Positions 34,390 through 46,227 of a stretch of DNA of 64,000 nt are shown here, piece by piece. The notes under the pieces were generated by a model, which was given only the letters and a program-made list of their open reading frames with translations, did no database searches and had not been told where the DNA came from. Both the position numbers and the translations under genes were made by a program. The DNA is taken from positions 15,768,527 to 15,832,526 of the forward strand of contig OX485808.1 in NCBI GenBank assembly GCA_950295325.1, in the 5' to 3' direction. The DNA comes from Polytrichum commune (lineage: Eukaryota; Streptophyta; Polytrichopsida; Polytrichales; Polytrichaceae). Position 1 is the first letter of the stretch. Each line of letters opens with the position of its first letter.

Positions 34390-35130
34390 TGTTTACAAGA
34401 AGATATTTAGGAAACCTATGTTTGATTGGTGTGTGGTTAGATGAGGATCATAGAATAGTATATAAAGGCACATGTTCAAAGAGAGTAGACTATGTCCACA
34501 AATTGTATTTACTACCCCACACTTAGTAATGAACACACTTGGGAGGACCTACATATTCAATTAAGGAATCAACAAACATGCACTTCCGATAACCATAACT
34601 CTGTAATTTTTGCTAATGCTTTCATCGTAGATTTGCTAATGCAATAAAACTTTTGTTGTGTGATTATGATTTTGTAGAAGTTGGAGAACATGAAAAAACA
34701 AACCAAATAACATATGACCCCCCACAGAGCTTAGAGCCGCACACCTTACTAATAAGTTTAAGGTATGCGAGTGTTATTCGGTTTGTTTTTCTTGTTCTCC
34801 ATCTTCTAATGATCAAATTCACATCTTCAAAAATTGTGTTGCACTAACAAATGTGTGATAAAACATTGATCAACAAAACCACATTAAAAATCGAACCTCC
34901 CATGGTTTAGTTATGAATATGGAAAGTGCATGTTTGTGGATTCCTTAAGCGAACGCCTCAAACCTTCTAATTGTGTTTACTATTGACTGCAGAGTAGTCA
35001 ATAACATTTGAAGACGTAGTCCAACCTCTTTAAAACATGTGTCTTTATGACGTTTGTTATTAGATCCTCGTCTAACGACACACCGATCAAATAATGTGTC
35101 CGATTTCGAGAAGTAATGAAACATCACATG
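34390..35130 (+). repeat. Family B repeat, main part
   Basis: Ordered matches to 57420-58075: 'tttaggaaacctatgtttga', 'cacatgttcaaagagagtagactatgt', 'ttgggaggacctacata', 'gagtgttattcggtttgtttttcttgttctcc' and 'gaagacgtagtccaacctcttt'. The open frames in it are chance. Confidence 0.7.
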
Positions 35131-35364
35131 CACATCTTACGGTCACTACTTTGTGAATGGGACTTTAGGGACTTTGTGCCTTCATTGTCCTTGGTTTCCC
35201 ACAGTGCTTTTGTAATCAGTTAGGTTGCGGTCCTCCAATGCCGCCGCCCACGTTCTAGTTCTCATATTTTCGATAGTTGGAGCTCCAAGTATTGCCAGAG
35301 CTGAAAGAATAACAAGGCCAATGAACGGGGAGAACCAGTCGCTACTTACAGATGAACCAGTTGA

Positions 35365-35869
35365 GGGCCCCTTCACACACGAGACTGAGGGCCCGTGACC
35401 ATCGCACTTCCAGCACTCTCATTGGTGGGAAAGGCAGAGCCGGTCTAAGTTCGCTTCACACTATGCTTGAGGGACCAACGGAGTATGTAAATGCAAGATG
35501 GACGTAAAGTCTACATGGATTCCCATACATGGCATCGAATGGATCACGTTTCATGGTCACTTGGACTATTTTCACAAACCACCTCTTGGAGGTAGGCCTA
35601 ACACAAAACCGGGAGACCACAACACTCCGAACGTTCACAACCGTTGGTGTTTGTTTTATTGTATCATGCGTGACGACCCACATGAATACAAATTCATTGA
35701 AATAGCATTTGGTTGAGGGCCCGGGCATGTATGGCTTCACACACTACACTTGAGAGTCCGTGACCACACTACATGATGTTGGAGGTGTCTCGGGACGGCC
35801 TTTGGACACTTCCGGTTGGGCTCTCACAATCTCATGGTCACGGCTCTTGGCTCGTGCATGAATTGGCCC
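35365..35869 (+). mobile_element. PIF/Harbinger-type MITE, family X
   Basis: Ends GGGCCCCTTCACACACGAG and, on the other strand, GGGCCAATTCATGCACGAG, with a TGA duplication (35362-35364 and 35870-35872). The 505-bp element is inverse to the 45721-46227 copy over its whole length. Its subterminal CATGGTCACGGCTCTTGG links it to the 32718 element. Opposite frames inside (35456-35740) are shadows with no function. Confidence 0.85.
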
Positions 35870-35923
35870 TGAGCTTGAGAAGCTCAAGACTCCAGGAAAA
35901 TCACGCATCGGTTTACAAGGATC

Positions 35924-36148
35924 AGTGGTTGGGGAGATTTTTGGTCATAATCGGTTGAAATCCTAGTGTTTGCAAGTCCAACCGGTTACATGTTCACATC
36001 CTCTGGTTTTCCTTTATTAAATTGGGATACATTCCACAAATTCCTCTAAAATGATCGGTAATTTTCCTGCAGTCTTGAACTTCAACCGGTTATTTCTTAA
36101 ACTCAACCGGTTCATTTGTAACTAACTGCCGGTTCTCCCCGATCATTG
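35924..36148 (-). mobile_element. Family A MITE, inverse, nested
   Basis: Starts AGTGGTTGGGGAGATTTTTG and ends GGTTCTCCCCGATCATTG. A perfect 9-bp duplication ACAAGGATC lies at 35915-35923 and 36149-36157. This is the best-preserved flank of the family and fixes its duplication length at nine. Confidence 0.9.
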
Positions 36149-36291
36149 ACAAGGATCCATAGAGTACACCTCCTCAAATTAATAAAGGAAAACCGCCGGA
36201 TCCACAACATGGAAACCGGTTGACTTGGAAACACTCGGATCTCGACCATTTATGCCCAAATATCTTCTCCAGTGGGACACTGACAAGGGCC

Positions 36292-38875
36292 TTCTTCGCC
36301 CATTGTACCCATGGCCGGTTTTATTCTTTTCGTGCACAAGTTGCGTTACACTACCTAACTTCACATATATAGTTCTGGACACAGATGTGCTACCAGCAAG
36401 AAAAAACTAATGAAGTGGACCAAGACTAGAATAATATGGCAACAATAAGGTGGAGGTGATGGTCACTGAATGCGATCACTTTCATTCTTTATTATTGGGT
36501 TGGTGATGCGTACCCGGGCCTCTCGACTCCACTCCGTGGCATTCTTCGCCCTCACTGACTGACTATCTTATAAGATTCAGTGCTCCACTCTTTGGACGAT
36601 TTGGGTGGAATGGAATGACCTGACCTTTTCCCTAGTTGGGGTGACTTATGGAGTTTTCTACCAATCGACGTGCGCCCAAAGCTCTTGTGTGCTTTGTTGG
36701 CCAAAGAATGTACTATGCAACTTGTAGGACACCTTGTGTGGATGGATGAAGGTTGGATGCTATGTGCATATAGGTTCTACATCCGTTGTACTGTGACGTT
36801 ACTTTGTCGTCTGGGTAGGGTGTTACTTGTGATGATTGGTGCAACTAGTGTTCTTTAATTTATGCGTTCGACAAAGTATTTTTTTATTATAACGAAGGAG
36901 TGGTGTGAAGTTTTCTTGTCCTCCCTGCATTCTAAGTAATGGTATCGTGTTCTAAAACATCATTGAGTAGGAAATTTGGTTTTGCAATTGTTTGTTTAAT
37001 ATCTACACGGGACATACAAATCCACCAAGAGGAGTCATCCCCCCCCCCCCCTCCCCACCACCACCACCACCATCACCACCACCAAATGCCTTCTCCAATA
37101 GCACACGGACACTTAGGATGATAGGTTGGAAGATGCATTGAACTCCGATTATTTGGGGAGGTCTTCTTAGTACACATGTTTCTTTTATTCTTTTGTACAA
37201 ATTGAAGGAGCTTTGATCGCAAGGAAATTGAATTGAAACCACAAGGTATGGGAACCCCAAATGCGGGTCTTCAAGGACTTTTGGATTGGATGCTATATGG
37301 CCTAAGAGTGTGGCTTTATTTGTTGGTGGGGGGGGGGGGTGTAAGTCCCAGTGGTTGGGTAATTATGACCAAGATATTTCGTGCGTGTTTTTGGGGTACA
37401 TTTGGAGAACATAAATCAACACTTTGATTTCTAGAAAGATAATTTCCACATTTGATTCAAGAAGGTCCTAACCTATACAAATATGGCACGTGGAATATTG
37501 CTTCCAAGAAATTCGAATAAATTTTCAGTCCAAACCATACATCAACCTAGGATATTCAAAATGTTTACCACTTTTAAATGGTGGATTCTTATTATGGTGC
37601 AATGATTTTTCTACCATCATGATATTCATATTCTTACAAGGATGCCATAGGATGATGTTTCTTTCAACACATAATTAAAAAAAATTGGAAGAAATTTGCC
37701 ATGTGTCATAATCGCATTGGTCATCACCTTGTTATATCCCACATGGAAACTACCTTGACACCCAAAGTGTTGTACTAGACAACATCACTCTACAGTAAGG
37801 TAGTTGAGCCTAAAAAAGCATTTCTTAAACAAACCTATTTCAAGCATGTATAAGACCTTGGAAAAATTTCAAAACAATTCCGGAGATATGCATGAAACTA
37901 TTAAGAGATTACATGAAATACAAAATTCTTATGCAATCTACATAAATTTGCAATGTCGATCCAAGAAATGAACCTTGTACTATCCATAGTTCTCAAGTGT
38001 ATCTCGAGCACTCGACAAGCATCCGTTCCTCCTTGTATGACAAAAGTGCTTAGAGGCCGTATAAACAACTAAAGGTTGAACTCCCCCAAATCGCTTAAAA
38101 AAATTTAGTCCAATCACAACATTAATCAATGGGGATGTACTTGTTTAGTGGGCCCAAGGACAAGATAAACAATATGTTTGCTTTGCATCCCAAACTCTTT
38201 ATTCTTGAAACAAATCATAATCAACTAGAATCTCATGGTATGGAGTCCATGGTGGGATATGTGTAATGAATCACGTCACAACGGAATAAATTCGATGCAT
38301 ATAGTTGAATGAGTATTATAGGACTACATTGGTAATGGAAGTGAACATTACAAATAGCTAATTAATGTGAAGATTCAACATAATCTTCAAGAAAATATGT
38401 ACCTCTTATGGTAAATCTGACGTGCGGATGACATCTTTATAAAGTTCGGATTGTTCGCACACAATTCCAACCATCCTTGTATTCAAAACCACGAAATCAT
38501 AACATAAACATGTTCGCCGATAAGGTTGAGCAGAGGCAACTGCTTAGACACATAATGACATCCTTTGTAGCCTTTACGAGTTAACTTCGGGGATTCACAA
38601 CAACTCAACCTTTGTTTGTAAGTTCATAAAAAGAAAAGAAAAGGGGAGGATGGTGAACGTCAAAGATCAATGTAGCTTCAAACAAAACCTAATGAAATGA
38701 CGATGAAATGGTTTCAAAACCGAGAGGCTTCTCATAACATAGGATTAACTAGGAAACTTGTGAACGAGCTCACTACAATATTCAACTAACTCATGAGGAG
38801 TTGGACGGACTCTCAAGAGGGAGGAAACCTCCCTGGAAAGTCACGAGAAAACAATGACGGATCGACTTTGCTCCT
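36292..38875. other. Unassigned DNA with C/G tracts and CCACCA repeats
   Basis: No gene recognised. C13 at 37039-37051 is followed by (CCA)n to about 37083, which gives a histidine-run frame that is not a gene. G12 at 37328-37339. Confidence 0.35.
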
Positions 38876-38913
38876 CATCTCACCTCACCTCACCTCATCT
38901 CATCTCATCTCAT
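38876..38913. repeat. (CACCT)n/(CATCT)n microsatellite
   Basis: About seven pentamer units: CACCT three or four times, then CATCT three or four times. Confidence 0.85.
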
Positions 38914-39454
38914 GTTGCAAATGATACCCAATTGGATGATGTTGCGTACGATTCGTGGCCACTTTGTCTCACAAATTGGCGCAGCAAATGAACGTCTTTA
39001 CAGGTGGCACGAGACAAGGTTTCGTAGCTTCGGACGACTTTGTCAAACCCCTGTGTATATAAATATACATATAAATTATATGCATCGATCACCCCGTAGG
39101 GGTACCAATCCAATCAATTGATTATGTGTACTCACAACGGGTCGGGTGGGGTGGCATTGGACCGGACCCACGAGCGTGCTCATGTATAAGTTATGAGGAA
39201 ATGATTTGGTTGTGGGGCCTCTCTCTCTCTCCCTCACCGACCCCCCTCCTCACGCGACCACTACTACTACGACGGGAAGGGAGGGGAGGGGAGGGGATAA
39301 AGGATCCCTTGAAAATGACAAGAAAACGGAATACTCCCATTGGAGCATTCAATGGCCTCCGCGTCACCATAAACACCTATCTACACACAGAGGGCCTCGT
39401 CCCCAAATGATTTTTGGCCCAACTGGACTTCGGCCCAAGTGACAAGGGGAGGGG

Positions 39455-39530
39455 CTCCGGCCGGCCTGCCATTTTGGGGCAGGAGATGATTGGGCAAACG
39501 GGTCGTAATAATAATAAGAGAACTTACACA
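39455..39530 (+). repeat. Family E dispersed repeat
   Basis: Shares GCCTGCCATTTTG, GGGCAGAAGATGATTGGG-like sequence and 'caaac....tcgtaataa' with 45005-45085 and, more distantly, 44475-44545. All are in the same orientation. Confidence 0.6.
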
Positions 39531-39544
39531 TGACTTATATCATT

Positions 39545-40285
39545 GCCTCATTGCCTACTCCATTCATGGGGTTGCCCCCCCCCCCCACACACACACACAA
39601 CCTGAGCCCAACCGCAAGCTTGCACCTAACATTATCCAACGGATAAGAGTGTACCTAACAATGTTGAGCAATGCCAATCATGTCTTGGTTACTTATGGGG
39701 TCACGCGTGGTTGTCGAAATTGAAGCAGGATCGTGCCACCTGTTGGACTTGTGCATATGAATTGATACTCATGAGGTTCCCCCCCTCTCACAACTTGAGC
39801 CCAACCCCAAGCTTGCACATAACGTTATCCAATGGAGAAGAGTGTGCCTAACAATGTTGAGCAACATCAATTGTGTCTTGGTTACTTATGGGGTCACGCG
39901 TGGTTGTTAGAGTTGAAGCGGGGTCGTGCCACATGTTGCACTTGTGCATATGAATTGAAATTCTGGCCACCCTATGTTCATTTTGTTTCATTGCATGCAA
40001 CCATAGCGTGTAGGGGTCATTGCCTACTCCTTTCATGGGGTTCCCCCCACACACGGCCTGAGCTCAACCTCAAACTTGCACCTAACATTATTCAATGGAT
40101 AAGAGTGTGTCTAACAATGTTGAGCAACACCAATCATGTCTTGGTTACTTATGGATCACGCATGGTTGTTCAAAATTAAAGTCGGGTCGTCCCACCTATT
40201 GCACTTGTGCATATGAATTGACATTATGGCAACCCTGTGTCCATCTTGTTCCATTGCATGCAACCATAGTGTTCAGGGGTTAAAG
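39545..40285 (+). repeat. Three imperfect tandem units of about 240 bp
   Basis: Units start near 39551, 39781 and 40025. Each carries in order CTGAGCCCAACC-like sequence, AAGCTTGCACCTAACATTAT, 'ggagaagagtgt.cctaacaatgttgagcaa', TGTCTTGGTTACTTATGG, 'cacgcgtggttgt', and 'tgcacttgtgcatatgaattga'. Unit 2 has lost its start. Units 2 and 3 carry an extra 'cattgcatgcaaccatag' segment, absent from unit 1. A C12 tract and (AC)n sit in unit 1. Frames inside repeat with the units and are not genes. Confidence 0.9.
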
Positions 40286-40955
40286 AGTAATGTGATGTGT
40301 AACTTGCATTATGATAATAGTGTCAGTTGATGTACAATGTGGAATACATGAGAAACCCTATAGTATGAGCCACATTATATACCATACCACATGGAAATAG
40401 GGTGTATCCATAGAAATAGTAAATCAAATACAAATAATATTATAACCCACAACATAATGTGGAGGTCTCGAAATACTTGAAGAAGGTTAGATCCAAGGAA
40501 TGTGGAAGGTATGTGATCATGTTGTGTAAATTTTCAACTATGCAAACATTTTGGACCATCCGATTTGCTTAGTAATTGGTTTATCCATTTATCATTTTAG
40601 GTTTCAAAATTGGAGTAGTGGTGTGGAAGTTATAGGAGGTTCAAGTGAAAATTCTCTAATTTGTTGAAAGATCACATAAGCTCTCCCAATTGCATTCAAG
40701 CTGAACCTAGAATGATGTTTATATCTTGAAGACATTGTCCAATCCCATTGTAACACATATTCTATTGATGTCTTCTTACAAGTATACATAGACGACCACT
40801 TAATAAGATTGACCACCTACATTACCAATGTTGCCATTTGTTGAGAATTTAATTTCTATAATGGATATATTAAATATATTAAATGATAATAATAAAACAT
40901 TAGATTTTTTTTGTAAAGAATAGTATGCAAGGCTACTTAAGCCATGTGATGTGCT
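40286..40955. other. Unassigned
   Basis: Nothing recognised in this stretch. Confidence 0.3.
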
Positions 40956-40959
40956 TCCC

Positions 40960-41130
40960 AAGACTAAGGTAGACCTGCCTAATTATGTTATTAATCTTAT
41001 TTGGACACCTACATTTGAGTCGTATGTAGTTAGGTGGGGCTCCAACAATGGATACGAAACATACGTGTGTTAAAAATATTGGATTATGTGCTCAATTTGT
41101 TATTGAGCATTCTAAACTCAATAGTTAATG
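40960..41130 (+). repeat. Family B repeat fragment
   Basis: Starts ACTAAGGTAGACC, then 'ttggacacctacatttgagt', 'tagttaggtgggg' and 'gtgttaaaaatattggattatgtgctcaa', matching the first 150 bases of the copy at 57397. Confidence 0.65.
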
Positions 41131-41424
41131 TAGAGTACACATACCTATTTCCATTAACTTAAGCAATTTTGCATGAGTGTAGCACAAGTTTGATATTGGG
41201 GTGGTTTTTCACATGTATGGAAATTGCTATCACAATGTTTAACAAAAACTCCACAATTTATTTCCAAGTCTTTAAATTATTGTAGATTTTCAAAGGCAAT
41301 ATTCTTTCCCAATTCATCTATTCATAGCATAGGTCAACCTATTTCCAATAATTGGGAGATGAAAACTTGAGTACAATTAGTGCCCTTTTCAAGGAACCCA
41401 AATCTGTGCCTTTTTAACTTACTT

Positions 41425-41530
41425 TTTTCATCACGCCAAATATGATGGCCACATGTGTAATCACGACTTCATGACTTTTTCCATCACGATAGAAAATGAT
41501 GACTACATGTGTGGAACTTCATGACTTTAG
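41425..41530 (+). repeat. Two tandem 50-60-bp units
   Basis: Each unit has CATCACG, then 'aaatgatgaccacatgtgt', then 'cttcatgactttt'. A short local duplication, followed by a G12 tract (41551-41562). Confidence 0.6.
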
Positions 41531-41643
41531 AGGACTCTATGTATTAAGATGGGGGGGGGGGGACCTACATGATTGTTTAATGAACACGAGAGTCTTCTCT
41601 TTGATGATGGAATGAAATATTTATAGTAGAGGCATCTGCACCC

Positions 41644-41800
41644 AATGAAGACCCCATCGGCAATCTATAGGGTACCGCAATTTTGATCAGGCTGGGATTA
41701 AATTCAGTTGAGCTGGAACCAATAGTGTCATGACACATGCCATGGTTTTGGGTGCTAAAGTAAGGAGGGAATGAGAGGTTAAAATGAGCGGTTATGGCAA
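41644..41800 (-). repeat. Family F dispersed repeat
   Basis: Inverse of 60635-60800. Landmarks are GCAATCTATAGGGTACCG, 'caattttgatcaggctgggatt', 'atgtgtcatggcactattgg' equivalents, and the end 'ggttaaaatgagcggt'. Confidence 0.7.
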
Positions 41801-41831
41801 ACTCTAGACATTGGTAATATGTTCGGGCCAA

Positions 41832-43310
41832 CTTTTGGCTTCAAAAGGTCATAGTGATTTCAATTTAAGAAATTAACTTTCCAAAAAATTTGTGGTCCTC
41901 ATGATTTCTATCTTCCTACACGGAATTGTTTTTTTTTTGCACCACCTTGTACTCTCGGGGGTGCACTCATTGTCAGAACCGGGAATCATGTGCGTGCATG
42001 ACCATGAAATTAATACCCTAAATATTCAAAGCTTGTCCCTCATAGAAATGATATATGTACAAATATATAACTAGAAAATCCCTTCGAATACACACAGAAG
42101 TGAAAAATAAATAAATCATTTAGACCTTAATCTTATGTATATGCCAAAAATATTATGTGAAAAATATGGGTAAAATACTCTTAGCAAGACATGTTTATTT
42201 ATCATTGATGAAATCATTGAACACTTGTTCATCTATTGGATGTAACTAATACCCAAAAAAATCTACAATATAAGTCATTATAGCTAATTCAATGATGCTT
42301 CTAAGTCTAACATTAAATGATCCATCAAATCATAGGTCTACATTGACCCATTCTTATTTTGATACCAACATAACCCTATTTCCATATTGGAAGGCCGGTC
42401 CAAGAGGTCAATTAGTTATCGATACTCAATCCACCTATTGCCAATTTTGTGGTGCATCCTATAGACCCTTCTCAAATACAAAGTCTTGATGGCTAATATT
42501 TTGGCCAAATTGTTTTTTTCCCTCTTTTCTTGAATCCTTCAACCACTCCTCGAGAGATTAATAATATCACATGATAACATCCTAATATTAATGAATAATC
42601 ATTATCCCCAGCTCTAGATAGTCAAACATAAGGTTTGACATACAACATACCAAACTTCATTCTAGTGAGCCTATCCTTGCACAACATGAGTCACACTTGA
42701 ATAAAGAGTCATGAGTTACATGAGCTAGTGACCCTTACAAGATATATACCAATCCCGCTCTCGTATTCGGTATGAACAAAAAGTAGGTGATGGCCATCAC
42801 TGAAAACACCAAACCACTTGATTAAACCAAAGTGCGGTGTAAGTAATAATGCAATAGCACATGGAAGGCAGTGACTGGAAATTGTTATTGTTGAAGATGA
42901 AGATGGGCATCATAAACCGATGTCCAAACATCGATGTTACAATGGCCCCAAAAATACCACAGTATGCAACAACAATCTCATTACCAAAAGAAGAAGAGAA
43001 GAAAAACCACCTATGAGCTCCACCCTCACTCCACTTGCAAACTACACAATGAGAAACCTTTAGGGTTTCAAAATAATGGTCTTCCCCCTCTCATCTTAAA
43101 CCTTAAACTTCGTGGATGAATGTAGTTCAGGCATTCGATGACATATTCATTTGAACCTCTTGTAGATTACCCACTTCATTATAATTGGCTATGGACTTAA
43201 AAGTAGAAATACAACTATGAACATATGAATAATATGCTTAATATATTTACAAAGCTAGAGTAAATAACACATATACCTTATGCATATTTTGTAACCCCTA
43301 GGCACAATTA
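41832..43310. other. Unassigned
   Basis: No recognised gene or element ends. Confidence 0.3.
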
Positions 43311-43314
43311 ATAC

Positions 43315-43375
43315 CCCTTTTGCGCACCCACGTGGGTTCATACTTTTAACAATAAGTGCACCCCCCGAGCTTATA
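43315..43375 (+). repeat. Right-end fragment of the 120-454 MITE family
   Basis: 'ataccccttttgcgcaccca', 'catacttttaaca' and 'agtgcaccccccgag' repeat the order of the last 65 bases of the element at 120-454. Confidence 0.5.
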
Positions 43376-43429
43376 CTTCTCCAGGCCTAGCCCATAATCT
43401 CTTAAAATGATTGGTTATGGACACCTCTA

Positions 43430-43580
43430 CTATATGTGAGCTATGGATATTATAAGGAAATTGGACTACGGCCTCAATTTGGAATTGCTAACCATCTCAT
43501 ACTAATCTTGTGCTTCATATCCTAGCAGAGGTGGACTAGTCGGAAAAAAATAATCATTTAGGACCCATCTACCTTAGCTT
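43430..43580 (+). repeat. Family B repeat fragment
   Basis: Contains 'gcctcaatttggaattgctaaccatctcatactaatc' and 'acccatctaccttagc', equivalent to 57665-57780. Confidence 0.65.
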
Positions 43581-43745
43581 CCTTTTCACTCCCTCTCTCC
43601 TAGCCCCCTCCCATTCTTGTCTAGCCTCGCCTCCCTTAACCTCCCTCCCTCATGGGCTCTAGCCATCTCTCTTTAGCCCCCTCCATCTCTCTTACCCCCG
43701 CTTTCTAGCCTCCCTCCCTTAAACTTTGGCCTCCATCCCCTACAA
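43580..43745. repeat. Pyrimidine-rich imperfect minisatellite
   Basis: Degenerate repeats of a CTAGCC(C/T)CCCTCCC-like unit, strongly C/T on the plus strand. Confidence 0.6.
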
Positions 43746-43974
43746 CTCCCATACCGCATGTACCCCTTCTATCATGTGGGCACAATCGCCCCTTCCACAT
43801 GGCGCTTTTTGGTTTGAATATAATATGATTTGGGTGAGGGTTGGGAACGGTGGGACACAAGTTTTGTTCTTTTGGTTTTTTTTGTTGCAAAGTGTCATTT
43901 TATTTCCCCTCACTCCACCACCATCATGAGCTTTGTTGTGTATGAATTGGAGATTGTCAAATGGATCAAGAACT

Positions 43975-44350
43975 CCCCCCCCCCCTCCCCCTAACCTTGG
44001 GGAAATGTCTCTTCTTGAAATAAGTGAACTAGTGACAATGGGACTCATTCCTTCAAATAGGGGAGATCGTATTTTGTTGTTCCAACTCTTAGGGGTTGTG
44101 TGTTCATTCACCTTCTAAACTCGAATTCAACCTACAATGTGACTGAATTAGCTCTACCATGCACCTAAATTTGTGAAGACATGTATAGTGATTTGAAAGT
44201 GAACACATCCACCAATAACACAAATTTCTCATATGGTTATTGGAAGTGATTGAACGCCCAAAATATGCAACAGGTGGTTCAACATAGGAGTGGTGGAGAG
44301 TGTACTTAAAGCAACAAGAATGATTATTAAGGGGAGGGGGGGGGGGGGGG
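43975..44350. repeat. Facing C11 and G15 tracts with inverted flanks
   Basis: The left CTCCCCCCCCCCCTCCCC and right GGGGAGGGGGGGGGGG are inverted with respect to each other, about 375 bp apart. They could be ends of a transposon like the one at 120-454, but I see no flanking duplication. Confidence 0.35.
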
Positions 44351-44364
44351 AACATGAGATAGAG

Positions 44365-44735
44365 AAAACATAAAGGTATCTCCTCCATGAGCGTTTGCAA
44401 GTACCTCAAAGAAATTCTAACAATTGAAAATCTCCTAAAAGAAGACTTTAATCTCAAAATACTGCTCCAACATTGGTAGGCTCGTGTGCTCCTTCGATTA
44501 CGTGCCATTCTCGAGCAGAAGATGATTGAAGGGCAAAATTATTTTCTAGAGTGGGAAGGGGAGGAAGTACGTAGTTAATTTAGAGCAAAAGAATATTGTG
44601 CTAAAAAATGAATAGACAATTCCCACGGACTCCAAATCGACATTGAAATTTTGCTATCTCCTCCATGAATATTTTGCGAGTGCGTGTTGAGGATCTTTCA
44701 AAAGGTTACTTCAATCTCAAAAGATTGTCTACAGA
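44365..44735 (+). repeat. Diverged local duplication
   Basis: Segments 44375-44470 and 44655-44735 share 'tatctcctccatga', 'gcgagt/gcaagt' and 'cttcaatctcaaaa' in the same order. Confidence 0.45.
44475..44545 (+). repeat. Family E dispersed repeat, diverged
   Basis: 'taggctcgtgtgctccttcga' and 'gagcagaagatgattgaagggcaaa' match 45005-45085. Confidence 0.5.
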
Positions 44736-45004
44736 ACCCTTTAACAATCGACGAGTCCAATTTGAACCTCTCATACATAAAGTATTTTGGAGTCGTACAG
44801 CATGAGTCTAAACTACACTACAACTTCTAAGCTCTTAGTGATCATATCTTCTTATGTAGCAAGGTCATTCGTCTTGACACTTACACAAAGTAACACGAAC
44901 AAACTTTCATGTCATCCAATACATAAACGGAACACACCATTAGTACGAACATGCTAAAAGCTTCTAGGGTTTAAGACACATCTACCTTGTACACCCACCT
45001 CCAA

Positions 45005-45085
45005 CATGAGTAGGCTCGTGAGCTCCTTCGACGGCCTGCCATTTTGCGGGCAGAAGATGATTGGGCAAACACATCATAATAAGAA
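45005..45085 (+). repeat. Family E dispersed repeat
   Basis: 'taggctcgtgagctccttcga' and then GCCTGCCATTTTGCGGGCAG. See 39455 and 44475. A conserved minus-strand reading (MAGRRRSSRAY) lies in it, but only this one frame is open and no family is recognised. Confidence 0.6.
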
Positions 45086-45720
45086 GGCGGGCTTATGAAT
45101 ACTTCAATATCATTGCCGGTCTGCCAGTCCCTTCCCTTTGACGTTATAACGTCAAGGGCCAAGGTCAGAAGTTCCAACCACATGTAAGCTAAGTACTCAT
45201 AAGTTACTCATCGGTTTCGGCCTTCAGGCCACTGGTGGGAAGGGTGAGTATATATTGGAGGGGATGTACCCACGGGACTGGAGTTGCATGTGACTGCAAG
45301 GGAGTTGTTTATTGAACAGTTTCAAAAGAAACTAAGCAGTGCGACATGCTTATAAAATGTGGCCTTCTATTTTGCACGTGTGTGCGGAAAATGTGGCGTC
45401 GGAGCACCCTCTCTGACAAAGTGAGGTGTATTTAATTGTCCCTTCGTCTGCTCAACACCTGCTTCAGTGTGTAAGTTAAGCTTACATTGCAGGGGGTTGA
45501 TCCGGGCCTGCTAACTTGGCAGTGGGTTAGACATGAGTATCGACCTCGGAAATCGTTGCAAGTTATGTTATACTACATGTGGTTTCCGTGTCTGTAGCCA
45601 TTTCTCCCATGGCCAGCAAACTGCTGTGAAACCCATGATGTTATCCTGCATTATTACGCCCTTCTTATGGAGCCATAAAAGAGAAGAAAAGAAAGAAAAC
45701 AAGGAAAAAAAGAAACCGAA

Positions 45721-46227
45721 GGGCCACTCCACACACGAGCCAAGAGCTGTGACCATGAGATTGTGAGAGTCCAAAAGAAAGTGTCCAACGGCTGTCCCAA
45801 GACACCTCCAAAATCATGTGGTGTGGTCATGGATCCTCAAGTGTAGTGTGAAGTCATATGTGACCGGGTCCTCAACCAAATGCTATTTCAATGAGTTTCT
45901 ATTCATTCACGCGGGTCCTCACACATGATCAAATAGAAGAAATCAACGGTTGTGAGCGTTCGGGAGTGCTCTGGTCTCCCGGTTTTGTGTTAGGCTTACC
46001 TCCAAGAGGTGGTTTTTGAAAACAGTCCAAGTGACCATGAAACATGATCCATTCGATGCCGTGTAGGAATCCACGTAGACTTTACATCCATCGTGCATTC
46101 ACATACTGTGGTGGTCCCTCAAGCACAGTGTGAAGCGAACGTGGACCGGCTCCGCCTTTTCCACCGATGAGAGTGCTTGAACTGTAATTTGTCACGGGCT
46201 CTCAGTCTCGTGTGTGAATTGGCCCTC
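45721..46227 (-). mobile_element. PIF/Harbinger-type MITE, family X
   Basis: Ends GGGCCACTCCACACACGAG and, on the other strand, GGGCCAATTCACACACGAG. At 507 bp it is the inverse of the element at 35365-35869 throughout, including TCTCCCGGTTTTGTGTTAGG and CCTCCAAGAGGTGGTTT. The flanks (GAA, TCA) do not match, so the duplication has decayed or the site was altered. Confidence 0.85.

Larger units (their letters stand above)
35320..36282 (+). mobile_element. Family A MITE hosting two nested elements
   Basis: Left end AATGAACGGGGAGAACC, right end TTATGCCCAAATATCTTCTCC, flanks AACAAGGCC (35311-35319) and ACAAGGGCC (36283-36291). Removing the X element with its TGA (508 bp) and the inverse family-A copy with its 9-bp duplication (234 bp) leaves about 221 bp, the family's normal length. 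The family motif order then runs through in register. Confidence 0.85.

Noticed and set aside
35456-35740. Opposing frames of 94 and 72 codons
   Set aside because: Both are inside the family-X MITE, which has a near-identical inverse copy with different stops.
36939-37121. Frame with a histidine run
   Set aside because: Produced by a (CCA)n simple repeat after a C13 tract. Not a protein feature.
39545-40285. Possible CRISPR-like repeat array
   Set aside because: Units are about 240 bp, tandem and without spacers. The sequence context is a plant nuclear genome.
43975-44350. Complete transposon bounded by C11/G15 tracts
   Set aside because: Inverted flanks exist but no target duplication or related copy with these limits was found, so only a repeat is reported.
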